Source of the DNA: Streptomyces sp. NBC_01750
GTDB taxonomy: Bacteria; Actinomycetota; Actinomycetes; Streptomycetales; Streptomycetaceae
DNA length: 64,000 nucleotides
Direction of reading: 5' to 3'
Assembly: GCF_035918095.1 (NCBI RefSeq)
Contig: NZ_CP109137.1
Coordinates: 310,001-374,000 of the forward strand
Part shown: positions 52,494-61,263 of the stretch, piece after piece
How the letters are laid out: the number at the start of each line of letters is the position of its first letter
Position numbering within the stretch: the stretch's first letter is position 1
Notes under the pieces: model-generated
Told to the model about the DNA's origin: nothing
The model's input: the letters and a program-made list of their open reading frames with translations, nothing else
Databases searched by the model: none
Made by a program: the position numbers and the translations under genes

Positions 52494-53768
52494 GTGACCG
52501 GCGGCAGTCCCCTGCCCCTGAAGGCCGGTGACCCGGAGCAGATCGGCCCGTACCAGCTCATCGGACAATTGGGCGCCGGTGGCATGGGCAAGGTGTACCT
52601 CGGCAGGTCGCCGAGCGGCCATCTGGCAGCGGTCAAAGTGATCCACGATTTCCTCGCTGACGACAACGAGTTCCGCGCACGGTTTCAGCGCGAGGTGCGC
52701 TTGGCGTCGTTGGTCAACGGTCCGTTCACCGCTCAGGTGTTGGATGCCGACGCGCAAGGGGGACGGCTCTGGATGGCCACCCAGTACGTGCCGGGACCCT
52801 CGCTGAACGACGCCGTCACCGCCTTCGGACCGCTGCCGCCCCGGTCGCTGCTGGCGCTGTGGCTGGGCCTCCTCAGCGCGCTGCAGACTTTCCACTCCGC
52901 CGGGGTGATCCACCGGGATCTCAAACCGTCCAACGTCCTGCTCGCCATCAACGGGCCACGGGTCATCGACTTCGGGATCTCGACGCACGGCGGGGAGAGT
53001 CGGCTCACTCGTACCGGTGTGGCGGTCGGCACCCCGGGCTTCATGTCACCCGAGCAGGTCGCCGGTAGCCCGGTGGGCCCGTGGAGCGACATCTTCGCGC
53101 TGGGCAGCGTGCTGGCATTTGCGGCCTCGGGCACCAGTCCGTTCGGGACCGGCGCGCCGATAGCCCTGCTCTACCGCATCCTCCACGAGGAACCGGAACT
53201 CATCGGCCTCCCGAACAGAGTCACCGCGCTGGTGCGCCGCTGCCTGACCAAAGCGCCGGAGGACCGGCCGACCGTTGGCGAGCTTCTGGCCGGCCTCGCT
53301 CCGGAAGAGGAGGACGAAGCTTCACGTCTCCTGGCGCACGGCAACTGGCTGCCGCCGTCCGTGAAGCGCGAGACGCTCGAACGCGCCCAGATGGTTCTCG
53401 CCTGGGACGACCGGCGCCGTTCCGCCGGCCGGAATGCGCCGGACGACGACCAGGACACGTTCATCCTGCGGCCGCCGAGTTGGAAGTACGCGTCCGCACC
53501 GTCCGTGAACGCCGATGCGGACGGCACCGCCGGCCAGGGGCAACCCGCTCAGGCTGCCGAACCACAGACCGAAATCCGACCCATCCCGCTGCCCGGCGGC
53601 GGCACACCCCCACCGCCTGATATCCCGCCGCATCTTGCGACCGCCTGGGGGCCCGATCCCGACCCCGGTGACGACGACTCAGCCCTCCGGACCACCACCG
53701 CGCCGCTACCCGCCGACACACCGCCGCTGCCCAGAGCCCTGCGCCGGCGGTGGACCCGATGGTTCTGA
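52494..53768 (+). CDS. Ser/Thr protein kinase of the EACC1/caspase cassette
   Basis: A 424-residue Hanks-type kinase. G-loop GAGGMG is at 27-32, Lys48 in AAVKVI, HRDLKPSN at 140-147, DFG at 159-161 and SPE in place of APE. All catalytic residues are present. The C-terminal 130 residues are Pro/Asp-rich without a TM helix, so the kinase is probably cytosolic. GTG 52494 lies 22 bases past the caspase stop; a clear ribosome site is not seen, suggesting coupling. In related conflict cassettes kinases are thought to set the threshold or state of the effector; here it is inferred from context. Confidence 0.85.
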   Translation: MTGGSPLPLKAGDPEQIGPYQLIGQLGAGGMGKVYLGRSPSGHLAAVKVIHDFLADDNEFRARFQREVRLASLVNGPFTAQVLDADAQGGRLWMATQYVPGPSLNDAVTAFGPLPPRSLLALWLGLLSALQTFHSAGVIHRDLKPSNVLLAINGPRVIDFGISTHGGESRLTRTGVAVGTPGFMSPEQVAGSPVGPWSDIFALGSVLAFAASGTSPFGTGAPIALLYRILHEEPELIGLPNRVTALVRRCLTKAPEDRPTVGELLAGLAPEEEDEASRLLAHGNWLPPSVKRETLERAQMVLAWDDRRRSAGRNAPDDDQDTFILRPPSWKYASAPSVNADADGTAGQGQPAQAAEPQTEIRPIPLPGGGTPPPPDIPPHLATAWGPDPDPGDDDSALRTTTAPLPADTPPLPRALRRRWTRWF

Positions 53769-54191
53769 GGCGGGCCCCGTCCAGGTCAGACGGGTGAGAG
53801 CCACTGTCGGCGCTCCCTGTCTTTATGTCTTCGTCAGTCTGTTCCTATCCGTGTGTCCCGGCGGCTTCCTAACCGCGTCTCGGTTGGACAGGATCGAAGG
53901 GCACAAGCGCGATCGCACCAGCTCGGGTCGGCTCCCCACATCCACGACGATGGCCGTGGGCTGCGTGTCACCGCGACCCGCCAGCAGCTGCGCTCCGAAG
54001 GCGGACGCGTCGTCCGGCATCGGCCCCCGGGAGGCGCCTACCTCTTCGTCCGCCGCATTTTGGAGCTCCGGCACGAGTGGGACGCAACTGGTGCTGAGCG
54101 TCGGGGTGACGTCACCCGGACTGCGTAACCGGACATGCGCGCGACAGGCCCTGGGCATTGACTGGTACGGCAGCCGACCGGAGGGAACGTC
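53769..54191. other. No convincing gene
   Basis: About 420 bases between the kinase and a lipoprotein gene. A plus frame at 53853-54128 (SAPHIHDDGRGLRVTATRQQ, GAYLFVRRILELRHEW) is mildly protein-like but lacks a ribosome site and family. The lipoprotein ribosome site GGAGGGAAC is at the end. Confidence 0.35.
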
Positions 54192-54710
54192 ATGGCAGGG
54201 ACGCGGACTCGTGGGCTGGCCGGAGCGGCATTGACCACAGCAGTCGTCGTGGCCGCGGCGGGATGCTCGGACACCGACTCGAACCCCTCGGACACCGTTT
54301 CCAAGGCTGCGTCGGCGATCGGTTCAGTGGGCTCGGACGTCACGGCCGCCGCCTCGTCCCTGGCCTCGCGTGCAGCGTCGGCGCTGGCGTCCGCAACTGC
54401 CGAGGCGCAGCGGAAGCTCGACGAGGTCAAGGGCGGCGTGAACGCCAAGGACGCCGTGACCCTGGGCGACCCGACCACGGACGACGACGGACGGACCACC
54501 GTCAAGGTCATGGCGAAGAACACCACAGACGCGGCGAAGTCCTTCGCGGTGCAGGTCAACTTCACCGACAAGGACGGCAAACTGCAGGACGTGGCCGTCG
54601 TCACCGTGTCCGACGTGCCGGCCGGGAAGTCCAAGGACGCCGTCGCGCGCAGCACCCACAAGCTGTCGGGCGACATCATCACCAAGGTGGCAACGGCCCT
54701 GCGCTACTGA
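54192..54710 (+). CDS. Lipoprotein with FxLYD-like beta domain
   Basis: A 172-residue secreted lipoprotein. The signal peptide ends in lipobox VAAAGC with lipidated Cys24. An Ala/Ser-rich helical stalk follows (SVGSDVTAAASSLASRAASA), then a beta-sandwich DAVTLGDPTTDDDGRTTVKV, MAKNTTDAAKSFAVQVNFTD and VVTVSDVPAGKSKDAVARST. This is the FxLYD/DUF4352-like arrangement found on the outer face of actinobacterial membranes. ATG 54192 has GGAGGGAAC seven bases upstream. Being next to the conflict cassette does not prove a link. Function unknown. Confidence 0.75.
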   Translation: MAGTRTRGLAGAALTTAVVVAAAGCSDTDSNPSDTVSKAASAIGSVGSDVTAAASSLASRAASALASATAEAQRKLDEVKGGVNAKDAVTLGDPTTDDDGRTTVKVMAKNTTDAAKSFAVQVNFTDKDGKLQDVAVVTVSDVPAGKSKDAVARSTHKLSGDIITKVATALRY

Positions 54711-55074
54711 AGCGATCCTGGGAAAGCCACATCCATACCACTGCAGACCTGGCAGGGACGTTTCCTTCCGAAGGCCCCGCGCGACGGCTACCGGCTGAAG
54801 GCGTCCGCCCGGCGGACGGTCCGCCCCCGTCCGCCCCGACGGTCGGGCAGTCCGAGCATCGTAAAGGCCCGCTCGGCCGCGCCACCACGCCGTACGACGA
54901 GGGGACCCGGCCAGAAGGACGGCGACCGGGACACGGAGCCTCCAGCCCAGCAGGTGCACCAGAACCGAGGCGGCCGCGGCCGCGCGAAGCAGCAAGCTGC
55001 GGCTGGGAGACCACCTGGGCATCACAAGGCAGCGAGGTGGGACCTGTCGCAGGTGGCTGCCAGTCCCTCCAGCT
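54711..55074. other. No convincing gene
   Basis: GC-rich stretch. A minus-strand frame (SLLLRAAAAASVLVHLLGWR, LRVPVAVLLAGSPRRTAWW) has a membrane-like segment but no start signal; other frames are equally open. Nothing can be supported. Confidence 0.35.
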
Positions 55075-55524
55075 CTACGTAACGCGGCGGTTCCCGAAGA
55101 CGCGCGACACCCACTGATCGAGCTGGGTGGCGAATGCCGCTGCCGAATCGATGCCGGATGCGGGCAGCGTTCCGGCGTCGTCGAGGCTGGCGACGAAGTC
55201 CACATCAGCCCAGCCGCCCCGGAACAGCACCACGGACAGCTCAGAGTCCGGCGGCCCGGAGATGAGCACGCCGATCGAGTCAGGATCACGCACGAGTGCC
55301 CTGTCAGTCTCAAGCTGCTGAGGCCACGGCGCGGCTTCGTCCCGCCAAGTCACCTGCCCAACCGTGAGACCGGCCCCTAGCCATCGCACGACCCGCTCCG
55401 CAATCGATGCGACTGCCTGATCAAGATCAATGACTCGTTCCACAAGCGGATCATCCCGCACCCGGACGAGCTGTTCCACCGGCTTCCACCTGAGCTTGGG
55501 CCGGCAGCCACCAAACCGACTCAC
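55075..55524 (-). CDS. Hypothetical soluble protein
   Basis: A 149-residue acidic protein. LVERVIDLDQAVASIAERVV, DPDSIGVLISGPPDSELSVV, LFRGGWADVDFVASLDDAGT and IDSAAAFATQLDQWVSRVFG form alternating beta-alpha elements reminiscent of small immunity-type proteins. I do not recognise a named family. ATG 55524 begins MSRFGGCRPKLR; an internal start at the VRVRDD region is possible. Alone on its strand. Confidence 0.6.
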   Translation of the reverse strand: MSRFGGCRPKLRWKPVEQLVRVRDDPLVERVIDLDQAVASIAERVVRWLGAGLTVGQVTWRDEAAPWPQQLETDRALVRDPDSIGVLISGPPDSELSVVLFRGGWADVDFVASLDDAGTLPASGIDSAAAFATQLDQWVSRVFGNRRVT

Positions 55525-55904
55525 GTACGGTCCTCACTCAGGCTCAGCGCAGGTGATCCCCCGATGCGTTGGAGATGATTTCCCAGTCGGGACGGATTTT
55601 GGATACGCAGGAGCCGGTCGACTGCCAGGCATGCCGTCCTGAGCTGCGTCACCGTGCCAGTGCCGCTCCCGGGCAGAGGTCGACGTTCGACCAGCCCCCG
55701 CGTCCGCATCATTGCACAGTGCAAAAGACGTTCGCCAGGTTGAACACTCGGGGTTCTCTTCCCTTTCTTCTTCGCCGAGTGCGTCGAGTTTCGGGGAGGG
55801 AAAGCAAGGGCCCCGCCGCAACAGGCTTCCGCAAGACCGGGCAAAGGAGTCGTTCCGTGGCGATACCCGCCGCCCGGCCTCAGCCGTCATCTCATTTGGG
55901 TGTC
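55525..55904. other. No gene seen
   Basis: About 380 bases of mixed sequence before IS5 debris. There are short open frames on both strands and a slightly AT-richer patch at 55700-55790, with no motif or ribosome site. Confidence 0.35.
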
Positions 55905-56443
55905 TCGGTAGGCGGTCTCGGCTCCCGCGGCCAGTTGGACTGGTCCCGCTGCGCGATCGACTCGGTGAACATGCGGGCCCTGAAGAGGGGGAGCTCACGG
56001 GTCCGAATACTGTCGACCGAGGCGAGTACGGCTCGAGATCCGCTTGATCGCCGAGCGGGCCGGTCTCCCCCTGTCCGTTGGAATCTCGGGCGCGAACCTG
56101 CACGACAGCCAGGCCCTGACGCCTCTGGTGGAAGGTATGCCGTCCATCCGCTCGCGCCGAGGCCCACGACGACGCAAGCCGGGGAAGCTCCACGCCGAAG
56201 GGCTACGGCTACTACTCCCACCTGGTCGATGGTTGCGCGAGTGCGGCATCACGCACCGCCGCCCGCAAGGGAATCGAGACCTCACAGCGACTGGGCCACC
56301 ACCGCTGGACGATCGGACGCACCATGGCCCGGCTCGCCGGCTGCCGCCGCCTTCTCCGCCGCTACGAGCGCAAGGCAGAGCGCTTCCTCGCCATCACCAG
56401 CATCGCCTCCACCCTCATCTGCTACCGCAGACCGACCAGATGA
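55905..56443 (+). pseudogene. IS5-family transposase remnant, C-terminal half
   Basis: Reading across frames: RGQLDWSRCAIDSVNMRALK, GELTGPNTVDRGEYGS, LSVGISGANLHDSQALTPLV, RSRRGPRRRKPGKLHA, then HHRWTIGRTMARLAGCRRLL and RYERKAERFLAITSIASTLI with the final CYRRPTR. These are the DDE-domain blocks of IS5 (the second Asp in GISGANLHD region, the Glu region replaced by IGRTMARLAG). Frameshifts at about 55990, 56045 and 56200 and a missing N-terminus make it inactive. Confidence 0.75.
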
Positions 56444-56464
56444 GTCTTGGCGCAGTACCGGCTG

Positions 56465-57160
56465 CTACTTCGGGGCAACGGCGGCCTCGACCTCCTGGAA
56501 GGTCTTGGGGTCGACAAGGCCTGTGTCCTCGAGCACCTCCATATGGTCCAACACCGTCTGGTTGGCCTGACGGGCATGACGGCGGATCAGGTCGTTCTGG
56601 GTGGACGCCCGTACCTCCCCGATGGTGGCGAAGATCTTGCCGTGCGATGCGCGCAGCAGATTGGCGAAAAGACGGTCGAACTCGTCCCCTTGGGCGTCGT
56701 CGAGCTGCCTGACCCACCCTTGCTGCTCCGGCGTCGCCTCGTTCGGCAGCTCGACGCCGAGGATATTGGCATCTTCACGGACCAGCTGGTCGAGTTTGCT
56801 GTGCCCGTCGATCAGATGAAGTCCCGCACGCCGTACGGCATCACTGGACGCGTGCGTCTGGGCCAGCCGACCGGCGGGGATCTCCCACAGTCCCGCCTGT
56901 CGGACCTTCACGAGGAATGTGCGGTCAACCTGCGTCACAGGCTGAGCCTGACCGGCCTTGCTCTGGCCCGCCACACCTGAGGCGTCGTAGTGACCGCTGC
57001 TGTGCTGGGGAATTGCTGAGGCCACCTGGTCGGCCGAGGCCTCACCGCTGGTGCCCCGGATCGCTATCAGAACGGCGGCGACAACGGCGCACGCGGTAGC
57101 GATGATCGCGATGGTCCGCATGGAAACCCTGGGCTGTACTGCGCGTCGGCTCGGACGCAT
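56465..57160 (-). CDS. DUF4142 secreted or membrane-anchored protein
   Basis: A 231-residue protein. An N-terminal TM/signal segment (TIAIIATACAVVAAVLIAI, about 16-34) precedes a helical DUF4142 domain: VDRTFLVKVRQAGLWEIPAG, AQTHASSDAVRRAGLHLIDG, HSKLDQLVREDANILGVELP and FDRLFANLLRASHGKIFATI. The domain resembles four-helix ferritin-like bundles and occurs mostly in exported proteins of unknown role. ATG 57160 follows GGGAGGC. There is IS debris on both sides. Confidence 0.8.
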   Translation of the reverse strand: MRPSRRAVQPRVSMRTIAIIATACAVVAAVLIAIRGTSGEASADQVASAIPQHSSGHYDASGVAGQSKAGQAQPVTQVDRTFLVKVRQAGLWEIPAGRLAQTHASSDAVRRAGLHLIDGHSKLDQLVREDANILGVELPNEATPEQQGWVRQLDDAQGDEFDRLFANLLRASHGKIFATIGEVRASTQNDLIRRHARQANQTVLDHMEVLEDTGLVDPKTFQEVEAAVAPK

Positions 57161-57324
57161 GATGCCTCCCGGTTCGGCATAGAGAGCTCTTTCTTCATGT
57201 CGTCGGGAGCTGGCACTTTGTGGCGGCTGGCACGGCACGCAAAGAGGGATACGCATGAGGCGACGCCGATGTTCAATGGACCGGCACGCCTGCGCGGCGA
57301 ACTTTGACCACCGCCCCGTGACAC

Positions 57325-57830
57325 GTCCGTGCCGAAAGGACGCGGGTCCGCGGCCACGGGGCCCTCTACCGCGGGTGCAACCAGAGGCGGGGCGACGTCG
57401 CCCGGCTGCGTCGGGCCCTGGCCGGGATGCCGTTGCCGAGGGCTGCGAACGGTCGGATCTTGCTGGCCGCGGACGACTCGGCGTGGCTTCGTCCGGTCGC
57501 CAACGCCTGCCCTCATCGGGCCTTTTGCCACACGTTCGGCCGGGGAGAGGGCAAGTGTCAGATGGGCTCAGCCGGCCGTACTCGATCGTGGCCGCGCTGG
57601 AGACCGGCCGACGTCGTGGACGGCAGCGCCGGTTGGGTCCGGAACCCGTCGCGGACGTCGCCGCGGTGACCACGGTCCAGATCCGTGAGCCGGTCGAGCG
57701 GCTCGTTGCCGCCGGCCAGTGGAAGCCGGGCCACCCCGAGGTCCCGGTCGTGCTGGACGCCGGATACGACGCACCCCGCATCGCCCACCTGCTGAACGAC
57801 CTGCCCGTCGAGCGTTATTTGGAAGTCGAC
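57325..57830 (+). pseudogene. Transposase remnant, N-terminal/middle part (family of 38649-40103)
   Basis: RGHGALYRGCNQRRGDVARL and RRALAGMPLPRAANGRILLA match RRGHGAMYEALNHGNVDVPR and LAGLPMPRAADGRLALAVD of the intact copy. CHTFGRGEGKCQM is the expected Cys-His block. After a frameshift, YSIVAALETG and VTTVQIREPVERLVAAGQWK, then VVLDAGYDAPRIAHLLNDLP follow. The sequence ends at about the second catalytic Asp. Several indels are present. Confidence 0.75.
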
Positions 57831-57839
57831 TGCCGCGGC

Positions 57840-58048
57840 ACCAAGCTGCAGTTCCAGGTCCGAACGCGAGAAAACAGCATCGCGATCGCCTCCAACGCAT
57901 CGTTCAGCGGCTGGACCAAGACCTTCACCGACCCTCGCCTCTGCGCGGCCATCGTCGACCGGCTCACCTTCAACAGCGCCACCATCCAGACCGGCACCGA
58001 GTCGTCTCGCCCACACCAAGGGCCGGGCCGAACGAGCCGCAACCAGCT
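57840..58048 (+). pseudogene. IS21-family IstB-like helper ATPase, C-terminal remnant
   Basis: RENSIAIASNASFSGWTKTF followed by TDPRLCAAIVDRLTFNSATI matches the end of IstB proteins (S.iltSN..f..W...f.D..la.A.iDRl.h....i...G.SyR). After GTES the frame slips. It is fused directly to the transposase remnant, showing nested insertion and deletion. Confidence 0.65.
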
Positions 58049-58082
58049 GAACACCCGGCCGGGTGCGCCAGGAGGCGTGGGC

Positions 58083-58694
58083 TCACGCCTGCATACGCTT
58101 GATCCAAGGGTGAGGCCCGTATGTCTCAGTGATCGCGTCGAGGAGCCACCGTCGCTGCTGATCCGTCAGCATAGGTAACACCGCGTTGAAATCCTCTTCA
58201 TCCTTGGGCCGCGGTGCCTGAGCTTTGTAATACAGCTGCACGTCCGGGGCCAGAAAAGGAATCCCGTCAGCCGAGATCATTCCCAGCGTGCTGATCGGTC
58301 TACGCACTCGGGGGTCCCGTCGTGACACCCATTCCTCACCACGGGACTCGTCGAGCATGACCTGGATGCGCCAGGGTTCATCAGGCCCAGAACGACACCA
58401 GATGTCGTGAACACCAACGGGCAGGACCTCACCCGAGACCCATTCGCGCAAGCTGCCGGGCGGATCGGCGGCCCACCATTGCCAGCCTGCCAGAACACGC
58501 TGGGCCGCGAGCTGGTCACGCCGCAGCAACAGGACATCAATGTCGCCGTGGCTCCGAATGCGGCGGCCCACCGCCAGCTCGATCGCGAAGCCTCCGGCCA
58601 CCCACCAGCGGGACGTCAGGCCCGAGAACCGCGCGACAACTTCGGCTAACGGAGCAGGATCCCACCTGCCGAGGGGGGCTGGGCCACGTGTCAT
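58083..58694 (-). CDS. Nucleotidyltransferase of the aminoglycoside adenylyltransferase type
   Basis: A 203-residue nucleotidyltransferase-fold protein. SRWWVAGGFAIELAVGRRIR and SHGDIDVLLLRRDQ give the GG...D-x-D metal site, and FLAPDVQLYYKAQAPRPKDE with EDFNAVLPMLTDQQRRWLLD follows. This layout resembles ANT(2'')-like enzymes and related uncharacterised actinomycete proteins; resistance is possible but not proven. ATG 58694 (MTRGPAPLG) has GAGAGG nine bases upstream; ATG 58703 is too close to it. The gene is divergent from the GNAT gene at 58840. Confidence 0.75.
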   Translation of the reverse strand: MTRGPAPLGRWDPAPLAEVVARFSGLTSRWWVAGGFAIELAVGRRIRSHGDIDVLLLRRDQLAAQRVLAGWQWWAADPPGSLREWVSGEVLPVGVHDIWCRSGPDEPWRIQVMLDESRGEEWVSRRDPRVRRPISTLGMISADGIPFLAPDVQLYYKAQAPRPKDEEDFNAVLPMLTDQQRRWLLDAITETYGPHPWIKRMQA

Positions 58695-58836
58695 GTCGCT
58701 CATCCTCTCCTGACTGAGCGACATGACATCAAAACTCAGGTTCTGACTCAACTTCTGTGAGACGAACACCGTGAGTGAGGAGTCGGCGGTGATCACCGCT
58801 CCAGCTGTGCGCTTGTGATCACAGAGCTACCGTGTC
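58695..58836. promoter_or_regulatory. Divergent promoter region
   Basis: About 140 bases between the nucleotidyltransferase and GNAT genes. It is AT-richer than its surroundings, with TGACATCAAAACTCAGGTTC and CTGACTCAACTTCTG blocks that could hold -35/-10 elements for one or both genes. Confidence 0.45.
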
Positions 58837-58839
58837 GTG

Positions 58840-59493
58840 ATGAGTAACGACTCTCTCTCTGGTCACACTGTCCGCCTTGTCCCGCTGTCTGTTGACCATG
58901 CCGAAGCCCTCTTCCCCTCTGCATCGGATCCAGAGGTATGGCGGTGGATGCCTCGGCCGCGCCCTGAATCCCTGATACAGATGAGGGCGATGCTCAGCCG
59001 GATGCTGGCGGATCCAGCCCGGCGGTGCTTCGCGGTCCGACGCCTGGCCGACGGGGTGGTGATCGGCTCGACCAGTCTGTATGAGCTTGACCAGGATCAG
59101 GGCCGTGCTGAGATCGGTGCGACATGGTTCGATCGCTCTTGCTGGGGAGGCCCCTACAACGCCGAATCCAAGCTCTTGCTCTTCGGCCACGCCTTCGATG
59201 ACCTGGGCCTCACCAGAATCGCCCTGCGCACCGACAACCTCAATGAGCGGTCCCAGCAGGCCCTGACGCGCCTGGGGCTAATCTACGAAGGGACGCTACG
59301 CAGCCACATGGTGCGCCAGGACGGCACGCGTCGTGACTCGCTGTACTACAGCCTGCTCACAGATGAGTGGCCGATCGTTCGCGACAAGCTACTCAGCAGG
59401 ATCGCGGCAAAGGCCACCGCCAGCACTTGTCCGGGCGATCACGTTCGAGGGCAGATGGCGACAGCTGCTGTCGCGGTGCCGAGGAAGACGTAG
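58840..59493 (+). CDS. GNAT acetyltransferase (RimJ/RimL-like) with IS-derived C-terminus
   Basis: A 217-residue GNAT. LVPLSVDHAEALFPSASDPE, GSTSLYELDQDQGRAEIGAT, WFDRSCWGGPYNAESKLLLF (acetyl-CoA loop region) and IALRTDNLNERSQQALTRLG with YEGTLRSHMV are classic. After LLSRIAAKA the last 26 residues are encoded antisense to the end of an IS5 transposase (59439-59640), so the original C-terminus was replaced by an insertion. The catalytic domain is complete, so activity is plausible. ATG 58840 (second codon of a GTG-ATG pair) is chosen. Confidence 0.8.
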   Translation: MSNDSLSGHTVRLVPLSVDHAEALFPSASDPEVWRWMPRPRPESLIQMRAMLSRMLADPARRCFAVRRLADGVVIGSTSLYELDQDQGRAEIGATWFDRSCWGGPYNAESKLLLFGHAFDDLGLTRIALRTDNLNERSQQALTRLGLIYEGTLRSHMVRQDGTRRDSLYYSLLTDEWPIVRDKLLSRIAAKATASTCPGDHVRGQMATAAVAVPRKT

Positions 59494-59640
59494 CCGCGCT
59501 CGTCATACCTGGTGGCCACCGCTCTGGACTGCTTGAGCCTATTGATCGCCCGCTCGAGGGTGTTGCGCTTCTTGTACCGCTCTTCGTCGAAGCCGGGTGG
59601 CCGTCCGCCACGTGAGCCGTTGCGCAGGCAGGCTGCGGTC
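59439..59640 (-). pseudogene. IS5-family transposase C-terminal remnant
   Basis: RGGRPPGFDEERYKKRNTLE and RAINRLKQSRAVATRYDERG end in YVFLGTATAAVAICPRT. This is the last part of IS5-group OrfB-type transposases: the ERxINRLKQxRxVATRYD block holds the final catalytic Glu. Everything N-terminal is missing. The insertion sits in the 3' end of the acetyltransferase gene. Confidence 0.75.
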
Positions 59641-60120
59641 TTCGCCGGACCGGCCGGGCAGCTCCCTGACGGGTGGCTTCCGGTGACCGGTGCCCCGAGC
59701 GTGCGGCATCTCGCATGCCCCAGCCGAAGACGCGACTGCCTCATCCTGAGATCCGGCAACCGAGGCTCAGGCCTCGGCGCGCTCCTCATGAACACCTCAC
59801 CCGGGCCGCCTTTCAGCGACGATGACGACGAATGGCGACGCGTGAGGCTCGGCTCTGCTCCATAGCGTGGTCAGAATTCTATAAGGAATCAACCCGCCGC
59901 AAGAATGCGGGGAATCAAATGCCTTGAAATTAGAGGAAATTGATGGTACATCAAATTGCGGCTACGGTGACTGCGGGATTTTTCCTGGCGGCGGTCTGGG
60001 GGACGCATCGATGGCCAGGTGGTGGTCGGCGCCCCGCTTCGGCCTGCGAGCCGGCTCTCATGATCACGCGTCCGTGACGTGCTGATCTATGCTGGACAGC
60101 ATCACTCGAAGGGGGTCCAC
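59641..60120. other. No gene; AT-rich promoter-like stretch at the end
   Basis: From 59870 to 59960 the sequence is unusually AT-rich for this genome (AATTCTATAAGGAATCAA, TTGAAATTAGAGGAAATTG) and includes a CCCGC/GCGGG hairpin at about 59890-59915. It probably holds the promoter of the gene at 60121; the ribosome site GAAGGGGGT is at 60108-60116. Low GC suggests horizontal origin. Confidence 0.5.
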
Positions 60121-61263
60121 GTGCACTTTCTCACTCTCGGAGTGATGGCACAGTCACGTAAAGAGAACGAGCGTCGACTGCCGATTCACCCCTCACACTT
60201 CGACCAGATCGACTCAGACCTCCGGGAAAGCATTTTCCTTGAACGCGGGTACGGGGAGCGCTTCGGCATCCCCGACGAGAAGCTGGCGCCCCTCGTCGCG
60301 GGGTTTCGCTCCCGAGAGCAGCTGATCACTGAGTGCGATGTCGTCCTGCTGGCCAAACCGCTGCAGGAAGATCTCGAGGAACTGCGCTATGGACAGGTCC
60401 TCTGGGGCTGGCCGCACTGCGTCCAGGACAAAAGGCTCACTCAGGTGGCGATCGACCGGAAGCTGACGTTCATCGCCTTCGAGGCGATGAACCACTGGAC
60501 CAACGACGGCTCATTCAACCTGCACGTCTTCCACAAGAACAACGAGCTGGCCGGCTACTCCTCCGTACTTCACGCCTTGCAGATCAACGGTTCGACGGGC
60601 GACTACGGCCGTCGGCTTCGAGCGGCCGTGCTCGGCTTCGGCGCGACCGCCCGCGGAGCCGTGACCGCTCTGAGCGCCCTGGGCGTGCACGACGTCGACG
60701 TCCTCACCCAACGTGGCGTCACAGCCGTCAGCTCGCCGATCCATTCGGCGCGGATCGTACAGTTCGACCGTGACGAAACCGACACCCGCCGCAGTTACGC
60801 CCTCTCCGACGCCGGCCGAGTACCACTGGCCGGATTCCTCGCCGAGCACGACATCATCGTCAACTGCGTACTGCAGGACACCGCGGCGCCACTGATGTTC
60901 CTCAGCGACGACGACCTCGATCTGCTCGCACCGGGCACCCTCATCATCGATGTCTCCTGCGACGAGGGCATGGGCTTCAGCTGGGCGCGGCCGACATCGT
61001 TCATCGAGCCGACGTTCGTGGTCGGCGAGAACATCCTCTACTACGGCGTGGACCACAGCCCGTCCTACCTGTGGAACTCCGCGACCTGGGAGAACAGCGA
61101 GGCCCTGCTCCCCTTCCTGCGGGCCGTGCTCACCGGACACAGCACCTGGGACTCCAACGAGACCATCCGCCGCGCCATCGAGATCCGCGACGGTGTCATC
61201 CAGAACTCCAGCATCCTGGCGTTCCAGCACCGTTCGGCTCAGTACCCGCACCCGCCTGACTGA
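60121..61263 (+). CDS. N5-(carboxyethyl)ornithine synthase-like / alanine dehydrogenase-PNT family enzyme
   Basis: A 380-residue NAD(P)-dependent enzyme of the alanine dehydrogenase/transhydrogenase fold. SRKENERRLPIHPSHFDQID (pyruvate/keto-acid site with conserved Arg-Arg/Lys), RYGQVLWGWPHCVQDKRLTQ, FEAMNHWTNDGSFN, Rossmann RAAVLGFGATARGAVTALSA, DIIVNCVLQDT and IIDVSCDEGMGFSWARPTSF. This matches the group named after N5-(L-1-carboxyethyl)-L-ornithine synthase, which reductively condenses pyruvate with ornithine (or lysine). GTG 60121 has GAAGGGGGT upstream. A single gene without operon partners, behind a low-GC promoter. Confidence 0.8.
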   Translation: MHFLTLGVMAQSRKENERRLPIHPSHFDQIDSDLRESIFLERGYGERFGIPDEKLAPLVAGFRSREQLITECDVVLLAKPLQEDLEELRYGQVLWGWPHCVQDKRLTQVAIDRKLTFIAFEAMNHWTNDGSFNLHVFHKNNELAGYSSVLHALQINGSTGDYGRRLRAAVLGFGATARGAVTALSALGVHDVDVLTQRGVTAVSSPIHSARIVQFDRDETDTRRSYALSDAGRVPLAGFLAEHDIIVNCVLQDTAAPLMFLSDDDLDLLAPGTLIIDVSCDEGMGFSWARPTSFIEPTFVVGENILYYGVDHSPSYLWNSATWENSEALLPFLRAVLTGHSTWDSNETIRRAIEIRDGVIQNSSILAFQHRSAQYPHPPD

